DNA from: Cryptosporangium phraense
Lineage (GTDB): Bacteria; Actinomycetota; Actinomycetes; Mycobacteriales; Cryptosporangiaceae
Assembly (NCBI RefSeq): GCF_006912135.1
Contig: NZ_VIRS01000011.1
Coordinates: forward strand, 124,001 to 188,000
Direction of reading: 5' to 3'
DNA length: 64,000 nucleotides
Below, piece by piece: positions 42,325-52,638 of the stretch. Below the pieces are notes generated by a model. It was not told the origin of the DNA, did not search any database, and saw nothing but the letters and a program-made list of their open reading frames with translations. Position 1 is the stretch's first letter; each line of letters begins with the position of its first letter. The position numbers and the translations under genes are program-made.

Positions 42325-43583
42325 TCGGGCGGGAGGTCCCAGCCCTTGCGGCCGTGCCGGGGCGTGCGCGAGCTGAGCAGCACCAGGGCCAGTAGACCGC
42401 CCAGGCCGAGCAGCAGCACGGCGGCGATGCCGCCACCGACGAACAACGCCCTGGTCCGGAGCGAATCGAGCTGCCCGGCCAGCGCGGTGCCGCTCGGCTC
42501 CGGACTTGGGGCGGCCGGGCCGGGCGCCTTCACCGCCGACGGGTCGGTCGACGGGACCGGCGCCGCGGTCGGCGCGCTGCCGCCCTGGTTCGAGTTGACG
42601 ACCGGGGCCGCGAGCAGCGGGTTCTTCGTCACCGAGGGCACCGAGTCGGTCAGCGCGGCGACCGGGTCGACGACCCCGTAGCCGTACTCGCTGTCGCGCC
42701 CGGCCGGTCCCTCGTCGTCGGCCGTCGTGATCAGCCGGTTGATGACGTTGGCCGCGGACATCTTCGGGTAGCGCGAGCGGAGCAGCGCGGCCGAGGCGCT
42801 GACCATCGGCGCGCCGAAGCTCGTGCCCTGCACCCGCCAGTACCCGTGGTCGAGGCCGGCCGCGGTCAGTTCGGTGGCCGGGGCGGCCAGGACGGTCTCC
42901 GGGCCCTGGAGCGAGCCGGTCCAGAACGCGCCGGTGCGCAGCAGGCCCGACACCGCGATGACCCCGGGCTCGCGGGCCGGATGCCAGACCTTGGCCCCCC
43001 GGTCGTTGGAGAGGTTCCCGTCGCAGGCGACCACGACGACGTCCTTGGCGAACGCGTAGTCGATGGCGTCGGTGAGCACCTTCGCGGTGTCGGCGCTGCC
43101 CAGCGACAGGTTGATGACGTCGGCGCCGTGGTCGACCGCCCACCGGACGGCCTTGGCCACGGTCGTCGCCGAGTCGTACTCGTTCTTCGGGTCGAGGACG
43201 CGGATCGGCAGGATCTTCGCCTGGTAGGCCAGGCCGACCACGCCGTCCGGGTCGTCGTGCCCGGCGATGAACGCGGCGACCGCGGTGCCGTGCCCCACGA
43301 CGTCGGACCGGCCGTCGGTGGTGCCGTCGACGAAGTCGGTACCGGGCAGGACCTGGCCGACGAGGTCGGGGTGGGTCGCGTCGACGCCCGAGTCGATGAC
43401 CGCGACCGTCACGCCCTTGCCGGCCGAGTACCGCCAGGCCGAGGACGCCTGCAGGAACGAGAGCTGCCACTGCTGGTCGCGGACGGTGTCGGCGGCCGCG
43501 GGCGCCGTCGGCACACCCACCAGCGCGGTCACCGCGGCGAGCACGAAGGCAGCGAGCCTCAGCCCTCGATCACGGTCGCGCAC
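42321..43583 (-). CDS. Second mycosin-like membrane-anchored subtilisin
   Basis: The protein has 420 residues. A signal peptide spans about residues 1-31 (LRLAAFVLAAVTALVGVP, AAA cleavage region). The S8 triad is D64 (AVIDSG), H98 (GHGTAVAAF) and S255 (GTSFGAPM). Residues about 325-370 are a Pro/Ser/Ala-rich stalk, and a membrane helix (ALFVGGGIAAVLLLGLGGLLALVLL) precedes a basic tail. It is a paralogue of mycP at 10554 but the oxyanion region reads VVACDGN instead of VVAAAGN. GTG 43583 follows GCGGAG with 8-base spacing. Placed at the end of the effector island and far from the core genes, it could process effectors; that is inferred. Confidence 0.88.
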   Translation of the reverse strand: MRDRDRGLRLAAFVLAAVTALVGVPTAPAAADTVRDQQWQLSFLQASSAWRYSAGKGVTVAVIDSGVDATHPDLVGQVLPGTDFVDGTTDGRSDVVGHGTAVAAFIAGHDDPDGVVGLAYQAKILPIRVLDPKNEYDSATTVAKAVRWAVDHGADVINLSLGSADTAKVLTDAIDYAFAKDVVVVACDGNLSNDRGAKVWHPAREPGVIAVSGLLRTGAFWTGSLQGPETVLAAPATELTAAGLDHGYWRVQGTSFGAPMVSASAALLRSRYPKMSAANVINRLITTADDEGPAGRDSEYGYGVVDPVAALTDSVPSVTKNPLLAAPVVNSNQGGSAPTAAPVPSTDPSAVKAPGPAAPSPEPSGTALAGQLDSLRTRALFVGGGIAAVLLLGLGGLLALVLLSSRTPRHGRKGWDLPPD

Positions 43584-43737
43584 GGGTATCTCCGCAGATG
43601 GTGTGGTGTCAGTCGTCTGACACGGTACGGCGAACGAACACCGTGTGCCCCGCTTGTCTCGACAAGCGCGTACCGCTCGGAGCGGGCAGACTGGTTCGGG
43701 TACGCGTGCAGCGCCGTAAACGGAAGAGGCTAATTGC
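43584..43737. promoter_or_regulatory. Divergent mycosin/idi intergenic region with a palindrome
   Basis: The 154-bp gap separates the starts of the second mycosin (minus) and idi (plus). It contains GTGTCAG (43606-43612) and CTGACAC (43617-43623), a perfect inverted repeat with a 4-base centre, about 22 bp upstream of the mycosin start, a good position for a repressor site. No further promoter element was fixed. Confidence 0.4.
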
Positions 43738-44364
43738 GTGTTGGCCGGTATAGACAGCATCGAATCGGGCGCCGAAGCCTGTGAGCAACCGCACAGCGGA
43801 TCATGGCCGATCGCGGTACCCGACGATGAGCTGATCGTCCTGCTCACCGAGGACGGACAGCCGACCGGAACAGCCCCCAAGCTGGCCAGTCACCACGGTG
43901 ACACCCCGTTGCACGCCGCGTTTTCCAGCTACGTCTTCGACGCCTCCGGCCGGTTCCTGCTGACCCGGCGGGCGCTGAGCAAGAAGACCTGGCCCGGCGT
44001 CTGGACGAACTCGTGCTGCGGGCACCCGGCGCCGGGCGAGTCCGCCGTGGCCGCGGTGCGACGCCGGCTGGCCTACGAGCTGGGCCTGCACGTCGAGATC
44101 GACGAGATCGTGCCGCTGCTGCCCGATTTCCGCTATCGGGCCGAGCTGGACGGCATCGTCGAGAACGAGATCTGCCCGGTGTTCGGCGTCCGCGTGAACA
44201 GCGAACCGGTGCCGAACCCGGACGAGGTCGAGGAGTACCGCTGGGTGTCGTGGCCGGTGGCCGACCGGGCCGGCCTCTCGCCGTGGTCTCTCCTCCAGCT
44301 CGACGAGCTGGAGGGCCACCCGGCGATCACGACGCTTTTGCCCACCGGAGAAGCTCGCCGGTGA
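43738..44364 (+). CDS. idi: Isopentenyl-diphosphate delta-isomerase, type I
   Basis: This 208-residue Nudix-fold enzyme interconverts IPP and DMAPP for isoprenoid synthesis (quinones, carotenoids, lipid carriers). The active-site cysteine is C94 in the canonical TNSCCGHP motif, the metal-binding histidine pair lies in KLASHHGDTPLHAAF, and the catalytic glutamate is E144 in VENEICPVF. Length is normal for actinobacterial Idi. The GTG at 43738 follows AAGAGG with 8-base spacing. Its 3' end overlaps the convergent hydrolase gene by 38 bp, both frames being intact. No other isoprenoid genes are in the window. Confidence 0.95.
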   Translation: MLAGIDSIESGAEACEQPHSGSWPIAVPDDELIVLLTEDGQPTGTAPKLASHHGDTPLHAAFSSYVFDASGRFLLTRRALSKKTWPGVWTNSCCGHPAPGESAVAAVRRRLAYELGLHVEIDEIVPLLPDFRYRAELDGIVENEICPVFGVRVNSEPVPNPDEVEEYRWVSWPVADRAGLSPWSLLQLDELEGHPAITTLLPTGEARR

Positions 44365-45250
44365 CGAACTCCGGCTGCTCGGCCTGCGGGAAGTGGCCGA
44401 CGCCGTCCAGCACCTGCCACTCGTAGCCCGCGGTCACGTACCGGCCCGAGCCCTGGGCCGTGCGCGGCAGCAGATAGGCGTCGTCGGCCCCGTGGAGCTG
44501 CAGCGTCGGCGCGGCGATCGGGGCCTGCATGAGCTTCGCGTACCGCCACCCGGTCGGACGGCTGAGCGAGCGCAGCGACCAGCGGTAATACTCCATCGCG
44601 CAGAACGCCGCCTGCGGGATCTGGATAGCGGTCCGGCAGGCCTGCACGTACTCCGCGTACTCGTCGGTGGTGCGCCAGCGGCCACCGGACCACTTCTCGA
44701 ACAGGTTCCCGACGTAGGTGGCGTCGTTCGCGGTGACCCGGTGCTCGTAGCGCGGGGTCTGGAACGCGAACAGCGTCCGGCTGGCCGCGAGCTGGCCGCG
44801 CGGGTCGCTGGCGATCGCCGCCCGCAACCGCAGCGGGTGCGGTGAGGAGAGGATCGCCATCCGGCGCACCTGACGCGGGTGGAACGTGGCCGTCGCCCAG
44901 GCCAGCGCACCGCCCCAGTCGTGCCCGACGAGCATCGCGTCCCGCTCGCCGAGCGCCCGGATCAGCCCGCTGACGTCGCTGGCGGTGGTGAACCCGTCGT
45001 AACCGCGCGGTGGTTTGTCGCTGGCGCCGTAGCCGCGGAGGTCGACCGCGGCGACGCGGTACCCGGCCTCGGCCAGCGGCTCGATCTGATGCCGCCACGT
45101 CCACCAGTACTCGGGGAACCCGTGCAGCAGCAGGATCAGCGGCCCGGAACCGGCCTCGACCACGTGGAACCGGCTGCCGTTGGCGCTGACGAAGCGGTGA
45201 CTCCACGGTCCCTCGTGGAGGACGATCACGTCGTCCGGCGGGTTGGCCAT
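44327..45250 (-). CDS. Alpha/beta hydrolase, epoxide-hydrolase-like
   Basis: A 307-residue alpha/beta-hydrolase. The oxyanion HGFPEYWW motif (residues 43-50) is the one used by soluble epoxide hydrolases. The nucleophile is D111 in GHDWGG, and the C-terminal histidine is in GVGHFPQAEQP. A cap domain with YEHR and EYYRWSLR tyrosines (possible epoxide-protonating residues) lies between. The asp nucleophile and HGxP motif together favour an epoxide hydrolase or a close dehalogenase relative over an esterase. ATG 45250 has GTGAGGA upstream; a GTG at 45259 would add three residues. It is convergent with idi and divergent from the propeller gene. Substrate is unknown. Confidence 0.88.
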   Translation of the reverse strand: MANPPDDVIVLHEGPWSHRFVSANGSRFHVVEAGSGPLILLLHGFPEYWWTWRHQIEPLAEAGYRVAAVDLRGYGASDKPPRGYDGFTTASDVSGLIRALGERDAMLVGHDWGGALAWATATFHPRQVRRMAILSSPHPLRLRAAIASDPRGQLAASRTLFAFQTPRYEHRVTANDATYVGNLFEKWSGGRWRTTDEYAEYVQACRTAIQIPQAAFCAMEYYRWSLRSLSRPTGWRYAKLMQAPIAAPTLQLHGADDAYLLPRTAQGSGRYVTAGYEWQVLDGVGHFPQAEQPEFVTGELLRWAKAS

Positions 45251-45368
45251 GGTCCTCACAGTAGAGACCCGGTCTCGTGCGGTAACGGCCCGCTATGGGC
45301 GTAGACGTTTCTCACGCTAACCGAGCTGACAGCCTCTACCCTTCGGAGCCGGGGAGAGGAAGGTTTCC

Positions 45369-46343
45369 GTGATCGACGTGTATGCGCCAGTTGAGGTTCC
45401 TCGGTGCCCGGACTGGACGATGTCGTGGGACGCCGACCCACCGGGGCGGGCAGCGTTCGCCATCGACGATGGTGAGCAGACGTTACTGCTGGCGGCCGAC
45501 GGGCGGCGGGTAAGGATGGTGGGAGCGGAGCGCTTGGACGACCCGGGCCAGCTCTCACCCGATGGCACCCGGTTGGCGCTGGTCGTCGACCGGCCGGTAC
45601 CGACCGTCTCGGTGCTCGACCTGACCGACGGGTCGCGGCGCGGGTTCCCGGCGACCGTCCGGGGCGCCGAAGTGTTGTCGTGGCTGCCGAGCGGCCGGCG
45701 GTTGCTCTACGGCAACGACGAAGGCATGTATCTACTCGACTTGGAGACAGGCCGCAGCGACGCCTACGACCTGTCCGGAGAAGAACCCCGCGAGGTCGCG
45801 GTCGCGCCCGAGGGAGCCCGAATCGCGGTCGACGTCGGCTCCTATGTCCGGATCGCGCCGCTGGCCGGTGGGCCGCCGGTTCGCGTCCCGCTGCCCGAGG
45901 ACGCCGCCCTCGGGGCCCACGGCTGGTCACCGGACGGCCGGCTGCTCGCGGTGGGGCGGGAGATCACGCCGTCACGCAGCCAGCAGGGCGGGTTCGACCT
46001 GGTGATCACCGCGCTCGACACCGAGCGCGGGTTCCGGCCGGCCGCGCAGGTCAGCGTGGTGGGTGTGGTCGCCGGCGCGTTCGTCGGGTGGCGATCGATG
46101 CACTCGATCCTGCTGCTCGAGCGACGGTTCGACGAGCCGTTCCGGCTGGTCGTCCGGGCGCTGGACGGCACCGAGATCGAGACGCTGGCGAAGCTGCACG
46201 GGTCGGTCTGGGAGGTGCGGGCGGCCGCCGGGCTGCTCGAGATCGTCCGGCCGAACCTGGATTCGGAGGAAGTCGACCTCGGCGTTCCGCCGCGGTGGCA
46301 GCGGATGACCGGTTCGCTGCGCGGAGCGTTCAAGAAGTCCTGA
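45369..46343 (+). CDS. Beta-propeller (WD40-like) protein
   Basis: This 324-residue cytoplasmic protein is built of four-stranded repeats typical of WD40/TolB-like propellers: GQLSPDGTRLALVVD, VLSWLPSGRRLLYGN, EVAVAPEGARIAVDV, HGWSPDGRLLAVG. There is no signal peptide or membrane segment, which separates it from the secreted propeller at 48620. GTG 45369 follows GGGAGAGGAAGG. It stands alone between a divergent hydrolase and the convergent acsA, with a strong hairpin behind it. Role unknown; protein or ligand scaffolding is the usual job of this fold. Confidence 0.72.
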   Translation: MIDVYAPVEVPRCPDWTMSWDADPPGRAAFAIDDGEQTLLLAADGRRVRMVGAERLDDPGQLSPDGTRLALVVDRPVPTVSVLDLTDGSRRGFPATVRGAEVLSWLPSGRRLLYGNDEGMYLLDLETGRSDAYDLSGEEPREVAVAPEGARIAVDVGSYVRIAPLAGGPPVRVPLPEDAALGAHGWSPDGRLLAVGREITPSRSQQGGFDLVITALDTERGFRPAAQVSVVGVVAGAFVGWRSMHSILLLERRFDEPFRLVVRALDGTEIETLAKLHGSVWEVRAAAGLLEIVRPNLDSEEVDLGVPPRWQRMTGSLRGAFKKS

Positions 46344-46344
46344 G

Positions 46345-46376
46345 GGTCGGCCCCCGGCTTCCGCCGGGGGCCGACC
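46345..46376. terminator. Bidirectional terminator between the propeller gene and acsA
   Basis: GGTCGGCCCCCGGC (46345-46358) and GCCGGGGGCCGACC (46363-46376) make a perfect 14-bp stem with a TTCC loop. It fills the 36-bp gap between two convergent stop codons. It lacks a T-tract but its stability and position mark it as a shared terminator. Confidence 0.8.
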
Positions 46377-46379
46377 ACG

Positions 46380-48347
<1,968 letters not shown>

Positions 48348-48619
48348 GTGCGGGACCTCCTCGTTGTGGCCGTTTTCAACTTAGTGCCGCTCGCGGTCGC
48401 GCACACCACGTGGGCGCAGGTTGCGGCGTCGAGCGGTGTGCGCGGAGCGGTCGGCGGCGTCTCAGCCGGGCGGATCGCGGCGTCTCAGCCGGGCGGATCG
48501 CGGTGTCTCAGCCGGGCGGATCGACCTCTCCGGCCGTCCGGTGGATACCTCGCTCGGTCGTCGATCCGCTGCAACCGGCGTGGCCTAGCGTCCGGGGCCG
48601 GTTGGGAAATTGGAGAGGC
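48348..48619. promoter_or_regulatory. Divergent acsA/propeller intergenic region
   Basis: A gap of 272 bp separates acsA (minus) from the membrane propeller gene (plus) and holds the three 23-bp repeats described separately at 48457-48525. No clear -35/-10 pair was found. The repeats lie nearer the propeller gene and could be operator or spacer sequence; there is no direct support for either. Confidence 0.4.
48457..48525. repeat. Three direct 23-bp repeats upstream of the membrane propeller gene
   Basis: The unit (g)cgtctcagccgggcggat plus cgcg is repeated three times with period 23 bp, starting at 48457, 48480 and 48503. The first two copies are identical and the third has one change early on and a different end. 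They lie in the acsA/48620 intergenic region. Confidence 0.85.
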
Positions 48620-50431
48620 ATGCGTTTACGCCCGGTGTTCGTGGTGCTCGTGTTGTCCGTCGTGGCGCTGCTCGCCGCCACCGGCATCGGTTTCGGGGCG
48701 GCGTTCGCGCTGCGGGGTGATTCCGGCGCCAGCCGTTACGCGAGCCCGCGGTATCCCACCGACACCGACGACCTGCCGCTGTTCACGTCCGACGTCAGCG
48801 AGTCCGCCCCCGGCCGGTCGGTCTTCCTGCTCGAGACGGTCGGGATGTTCAGCGACAGCCACGTCCTCTTCGCCGCCGACTCCGACCGCGTCCGCGGTGT
48901 CGACGCGATCACCGACCGCTCCGACCCGGAGTACGACATGGTCACCACGCAGCTCGCCCCGGACGGCAGCCGGCTCGCGATCGGCGACGCCACCGGCGAC
49001 GGCACCGACGTGCTGGTGGCTGATCTGGCGACCGGCGCCGAGCGGCGCTTCCCCGTCGAGGCCGGCCCGGCCGGCCAGATCGAGGTTCTGGCCTGGTCGG
49101 CCGACGCTACGCAGCTCGCGGTCGCGGCCGGCAGCCTGTACGTCCTCGACGTGACGAGCGGACGGTGGACGCAGATCGGCACGCCGGACGCGCCCAGCGA
49201 GGAGACGTCCGAGCTGTTGCCGGGGGAGGAGCCGCTGCCCGACGGCGAGGATCCGCCCGCGCTGTCGTCGGGGTCGCCCGACGTGTACGGCGAGCCGGGC
49301 GGGGTGCAGGCCGCGTTCTCGCCCGACGGGCAGTCGATCGTGTACGACGACGGCGCGGACATCGAGGTGTACCCGACCGACGGATCCGGGTCGCCGGTGC
49401 TGCTGACCGACCGGGCCGTGCGGCTGGCCGGCCCGAACGCGTGGTCGCCCGATGGTCGTCGGGTGCTGGTTCTGCGCGACGAGTCCACCGATGTCGACGA
49501 GACGACGTCGCTGCTGGCGATCGACGTGCGGTCGAAGCAGGCCGATCGGGTGGCGCGGTTCGGGTACGTCGAGTTCAGCGATCCGGCGCTGGTGGGGTGG
49601 CGCGGGGCCGGCCAGGTGCTGCTGGCCGGGATCGACGAGAACGGGTCGGAGGTCGTGGATGCGTACGGGTTGGACGGAAAGCGCGGAGCGCGGGTTCTGA
49701 CGTTCGGGTACTCGACGTTCTCGGTGCAGGTCGCGGCGAAGCTGTTCGAGGAGTCGACGGCTCGGGGCGGCGGGTTCTCGGGTGGGCCGACGCCGACGGG
49801 TTGGCGGGTGGCTGTCGGGGTGGCGGCGGGGGTCGTTGCGGCGTTGGGGTTCTCGGTGATCGGTGCGGCGGTAGGAGTACCGCTGGCCGTGCGTCGGCGC
49901 GCAGGGCGCCGGGCCGCGGCCTTCGGGACCGCGGCCTTCGCGCCGGTGGCGGGTCCGGGCGGCTGGTCCCCGCCGGTCGGGCCGGCCGGGCTCTGGCCTC
50001 CGCCCGGCGGGTCGGCCGGGCAGTGGCCTCCGCCGGCCACCGCGCTCCCGCCCTGGATGCCCCCGCCGCCTACGTCGCCGGCTGGGCCGCCGCACGGCGT
50101 ACGGCCCGCGGCAGGCCCAGGGGCGGCAGGCGCGGCGGTGGCGAGCGGGGCGGCGGCGGGCGCAGGGTTCACCCTTGCGGCGCGGTCGCGCGGCGCGCAG
50201 TCGGGCGCTGCTCCGGCGGGCGGTGGAGGGTTGTCCTCGGCCGCGCTGGATGGTCTCGGCGGTGCGGAGCCCACCGCCGCATCGGAGGCCGCCCATCCGG
50301 ATTCGCTTGCCGCCGGGCCGGCGGGATCGCTTCCCGGCCGACAGGCGGGTTCGCCTTTCGCGGGTCAGACGGGGGCGGTGCCCGCTGGGGAGGGGGTGGG
50401 GGCCGGGGTGGAGTGGGTGTTGCCTCGGTGA
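48620..50431 (+). CDS. Membrane-anchored beta-propeller protein with low-complexity tail
   Basis: The product has 603 residues. It starts with a membrane helix (residues 5-33, RLRPVFVVLVLSVVALLAATGIGFG), followed by an extracytoplasmic TolB/WD40-like propeller (residues about 60-380: QLAPDGSRLAIGD, AAFSPDGQSIVYDD, NAWSPDGRRVLVLRD). A second hydrophobic segment lies near residues 395-425 (WRVAVGVAAGVVAALGFSVIGAAVGVPLAV), and then about 180 residues of Pro/Gly/Ala-rich, probably disordered tail. The ATG at 48620 follows GGAGAGG. The propeller would sit outside and the tail inside, or the reverse if the first helix is cleaved. Function is unknown. Confidence 0.75.
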   Translation: MRLRPVFVVLVLSVVALLAATGIGFGAAFALRGDSGASRYASPRYPTDTDDLPLFTSDVSESAPGRSVFLLETVGMFSDSHVLFAADSDRVRGVDAITDRSDPEYDMVTTQLAPDGSRLAIGDATGDGTDVLVADLATGAERRFPVEAGPAGQIEVLAWSADATQLAVAAGSLYVLDVTSGRWTQIGTPDAPSEETSELLPGEEPLPDGEDPPALSSGSPDVYGEPGGVQAAFSPDGQSIVYDDGADIEVYPTDGSGSPVLLTDRAVRLAGPNAWSPDGRRVLVLRDESTDVDETTSLLAIDVRSKQADRVARFGYVEFSDPALVGWRGAGQVLLAGIDENGSEVVDAYGLDGKRGARVLTFGYSTFSVQVAAKLFEESTARGGGFSGGPTPTGWRVAVGVAAGVVAALGFSVIGAAVGVPLAVRRRAGRRAAAFGTAAFAPVAGPGGWSPPVGPAGLWPPPGGSAGQWPPPATALPPWMPPPPTSPAGPPHGVRPAAGPGAAGAAVASGAAAGAGFTLAARSRGAQSGAAPAGGGGLSSAALDGLGGAEPTAASEAAHPDSLAAGPAGSLPGRQAGSPFAGQTGAVPAGEGVGAGVEWVLPR

Positions 50432-50458
50432 TCGGGGCGGGCGGATAACGTACGGGGC

Positions 50459-51196
50459 GTGCCGGATCCCCTTGCGCCGCTGCTCGACCTGCCCGGAGTC
50501 GCCGACGCCGCCGCCGGGGCGCGGAAGCAGATCGACCAACTGTTCGGGCACCAGGTCCTGCGCCGGAACTCCGGCCCGGTGAGCGTCGAAGCCGCGCTCC
50601 GCGGCGCCCACGCCTCGGCGTCGCTCGAAGGCGCCCGCTACGACCTCGAGGCAGTCCGCGCCGGCGCGGTCACCGACCCGGTCGTCCAGGGCTCGCTCCG
50701 CATCGCCGGCGCGATCGGCTCCCTCGTCGACACCTGGCCCAAGGCGCCACTGCAGGTCCTGGCCCGCCTGCACGTGCTCGCCGCCCGCGACACGCTCCCG
50801 CCCGACGCGCTCGGTCGCCCGCGCACGGATCCCGAGGTCGCGGCCCGGTTGGCCGCGCTCGGCGACCTCGTCACCGGCGGCACCGACGCCCCCGCGGTGA
50901 TCCTCGCCGCGATCGTCCACGGCGAGCTCCTCGCGCTCGCCCCGTTCGACGGTCCGGGCGGCCTCGTCGCCCGCGCCGCCGCCCGCCTGACGCTGATCGC
51001 CAAAGGACTCGACCCGAAAGCCGTCTCGGTACCCGAGATCGGGCACCTCGCCCGCGAACCCGAGTACATCGGCGCGGCCAACGCCTACGCGACCGGCACG
51101 TCGGACGGCGTCCGCAACTGGCTGCAGCATTGCTGCACGGCGGTCGCCCTCGGCGCCGACGAGGGTTTCGCGATCTGCGAGGCGATGTCTCAGTAA
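50459..51196 (+). CDS. Fic-like protein with a degenerate active-site motif
   Basis: This is a 245-residue all-helical protein. The pattern SVEAALRGAHASASLEGARYDLEAV and IVHGELLALAPFDGPGGLVARAAARL matches the Fic fold, where the motif would be HPFxxGNGR. Here the histidine is alanine and GNG has become GPGG, so AMP transfer is unlikely. Orthologues next to acsA and a HAD-IB gene are common in actinobacteria and are often labelled oxidoreductase without support. GTG 50459 lies 27 bp after the propeller gene. Its 3' end overlaps the convergent membrane protein gene by 7 bp. Role unknown. Confidence 0.7.
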   Translation: MPDPLAPLLDLPGVADAAAGARKQIDQLFGHQVLRRNSGPVSVEAALRGAHASASLEGARYDLEAVRAGAVTDPVVQGSLRIAGAIGSLVDTWPKAPLQVLARLHVLAARDTLPPDALGRPRTDPEVAARLAALGDLVTGGTDAPAVILAAIVHGELLALAPFDGPGGLVARAAARLTLIAKGLDPKAVSVPEIGHLAREPEYIGAANAYATGTSDGVRNWLQHCCTAVALGADEGFAICEAMSQ

Positions 51197-52248
51197 CGGC
51201 GGGGAGGCCCGTAGCCTCCCGGCGGTCCGTAGCCGGGAATCGGCGGTGCCGGGTACGCGTCGGCCTGCGGCTCCGGCCGTCGCCTGCGCGTCCCGCCGCC
51301 CGGCGTCCGCATGAAGACCTGTCGGACGCCGCTCGGCGGCGGCCACAGCACGGCACCACCCGCACCGGACGCGGTGAGCACCGTTCCCAGCAACAGCACC
51401 ACGGCGGCGAGCAGCATCAGGTAGCCGCCGAGGTCGAGTGACAAGGTCGAGGTGACCTTGATGCCGGTCGAGGTGGTGGCGGGTCGGTCGTCGCCGAACA
51501 TCACGGTCTTGGACGAGACGCCGAGGCAGAACAGGATCAGCAGCGTCAGGCTGCTGAGCAGGACGCGGACCTGGGCGGGGCGGAGGCCGAGCACGCCGAA
51601 GCGGTCGCGCCGGAAGACCCGGAGCACGCCGAGCACGGCCGCGACCACCGCCGCGAGGATCGCGACCCAGCTGAGCGGGGCCAGGAACGTCGCCGAGGTC
51701 CAGGCCGTCCACGAGGTCGGGAGGTCGGCGCGGTCGGCGATCGCTGTGTAGCGACCGTCGGTGTAGGAGACGAACGGCAGCTTCGAGAACGCCAGCACCA
51801 GCAGGCCGCCGACGACCGTGAGCAGGTCGCCGACCGTGGCCGTGGGCGTGCCGGCGCGAGCGCTGCCGCGGGCCGTGAGACGACCGGCGGCGCCGGGGAT
51901 GGGCTCGGTGACGCTCTCGGTCGGCGGCATCGGCCGCGACATCGGGGGTGCTGACATCGGGGGTGCTGACATCGGCGGGGGAGCCGGGCGGGCCGGCGGC
52001 CGGCCGGATGGGTGGCCGGGTGCGTGGCCGGGTGCGTGGCCGGGTGCGCCCGGCGGGGCCGGGCGGGGCATTCGGGCGGGGAACGACTGAGAGGGCTGCC
52101 TGGTGACCGCGGACCACGGGGGAGCGGAGTCCGACCGAGGCGGGGAATCGTCCTCCGGTAACGGCTTGACCAGGGGAGTGGTCAACGGGTCGCCGCCGTC
52201 GAACGGGTCCCGGGCCCGGGGTCTCTCCGGGCGTGGACGCGGATCCAT
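51190..52248 (-). CDS. Proline-rich four-helix membrane protein
   Basis: The product has 352 residues. Residues 1-125 are Pro/Arg/Ala-rich and disordered, with repeated GHAPGHAPGH and PPMSAPPMSAPPMS units. Four hydrophobic segments follow (LLTVVGGLLVLAFSKLPFV; FLAPLSWVAILAAVVAAVLGVL; VRVLLSSLTLLILFCLGV; GGYLMLLAAVVLLLGTVLTA), then a basic Pro/Gly/Tyr tail. ATG 52248 has GGGGAG eight bases upstream and gives MDPRPRPERPRAR. No enzymatic motif is visible. The layout (disordered cytoplasmic N-terminus, four helices) recalls actinobacterial envelope or division accessory proteins, without a specific match. Confidence 0.75.
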   Translation of the reverse strand: MDPRPRPERPRARDPFDGGDPLTTPLVKPLPEDDSPPRSDSAPPWSAVTRQPSQSFPARMPRPAPPGAPGHAPGHAPGHPSGRPPARPAPPPMSAPPMSAPPMSRPMPPTESVTEPIPGAAGRLTARGSARAGTPTATVGDLLTVVGGLLVLAFSKLPFVSYTDGRYTAIADRADLPTSWTAWTSATFLAPLSWVAILAAVVAAVLGVLRVFRRDRFGVLGLRPAQVRVLLSSLTLLILFCLGVSSKTVMFGDDRPATTSTGIKVTSTLSLDLGGYLMLLAAVVLLLGTVLTASGAGGAVLWPPPSGVRQVFMRTPGGGTRRRRPEPQADAYPAPPIPGYGPPGGYGPPRRY

Positions 52249-52638
52249 CGTGGTGCTCCCCTCAAGCCACTCCAGCCCCGCAGGCAGCATATCGACGCAT
52301 ACCGAACCTGTGAGGAGTATTGAGGGAGGGCCGAGTATTGAGGGAGGCCGAGTATTGAGGGGGGCCGAGCGCGGGCGGGCGGCTCGCGCGCGTCAGGCGG
52401 GCCGAGCACAAGCGGACGGCGCCCCGCGTCGGGACGCCGTCACGCACAGACTGTCTGGGCTACCAAGCGTGCACCCTCTCCGACGAACGCGGATCCCGTC
52501 GAATCCGCCTCGACGCGCCGTACGCGGCTGGTCGCGCGTGGGTACCCCGGAGCCTGTGCCCGAGCTCCACGGTGTGGCGCCCGTCACACCTTTCTACGCC
52601 GGTTCCGCGGAACACGGAAGGCCCCTTGAGCAGTACGT
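52249..52638. other. Intergenic region between the HAD gene and the membrane protein gene
   Basis: These 390 bp carry no gene I can support. They hold three copies of a 17-18 bp repeat (52315-52366) and the 12-bp palindrome GTTCCGCGGAAC at 52602-52613, close behind the HAD stop. The palindrome may be part of a terminator or a protein-binding site. The promoter of the membrane protein gene must also lie here. Confidence 0.5.
52315..52366. repeat. Three direct repeats of about 17-18 bp
   Basis: gagtattgagggagggcc, gagtattgagggaggcc and gagtattgaggggggcc follow one another directly, differing only in the G-run. They lie about 70-120 bp upstream of the membrane protein start at 52248 and are relatively AT-richer than the surroundings. 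Confidence 0.8.

Noticed and set aside
48626-52117. Minus-strand frame of about 1163 codons across the propeller and Fic-like genes
   Set aside because: It crosses several real genes and a convergent junction, and its translation is Arg/Pro/Gln low complexity.
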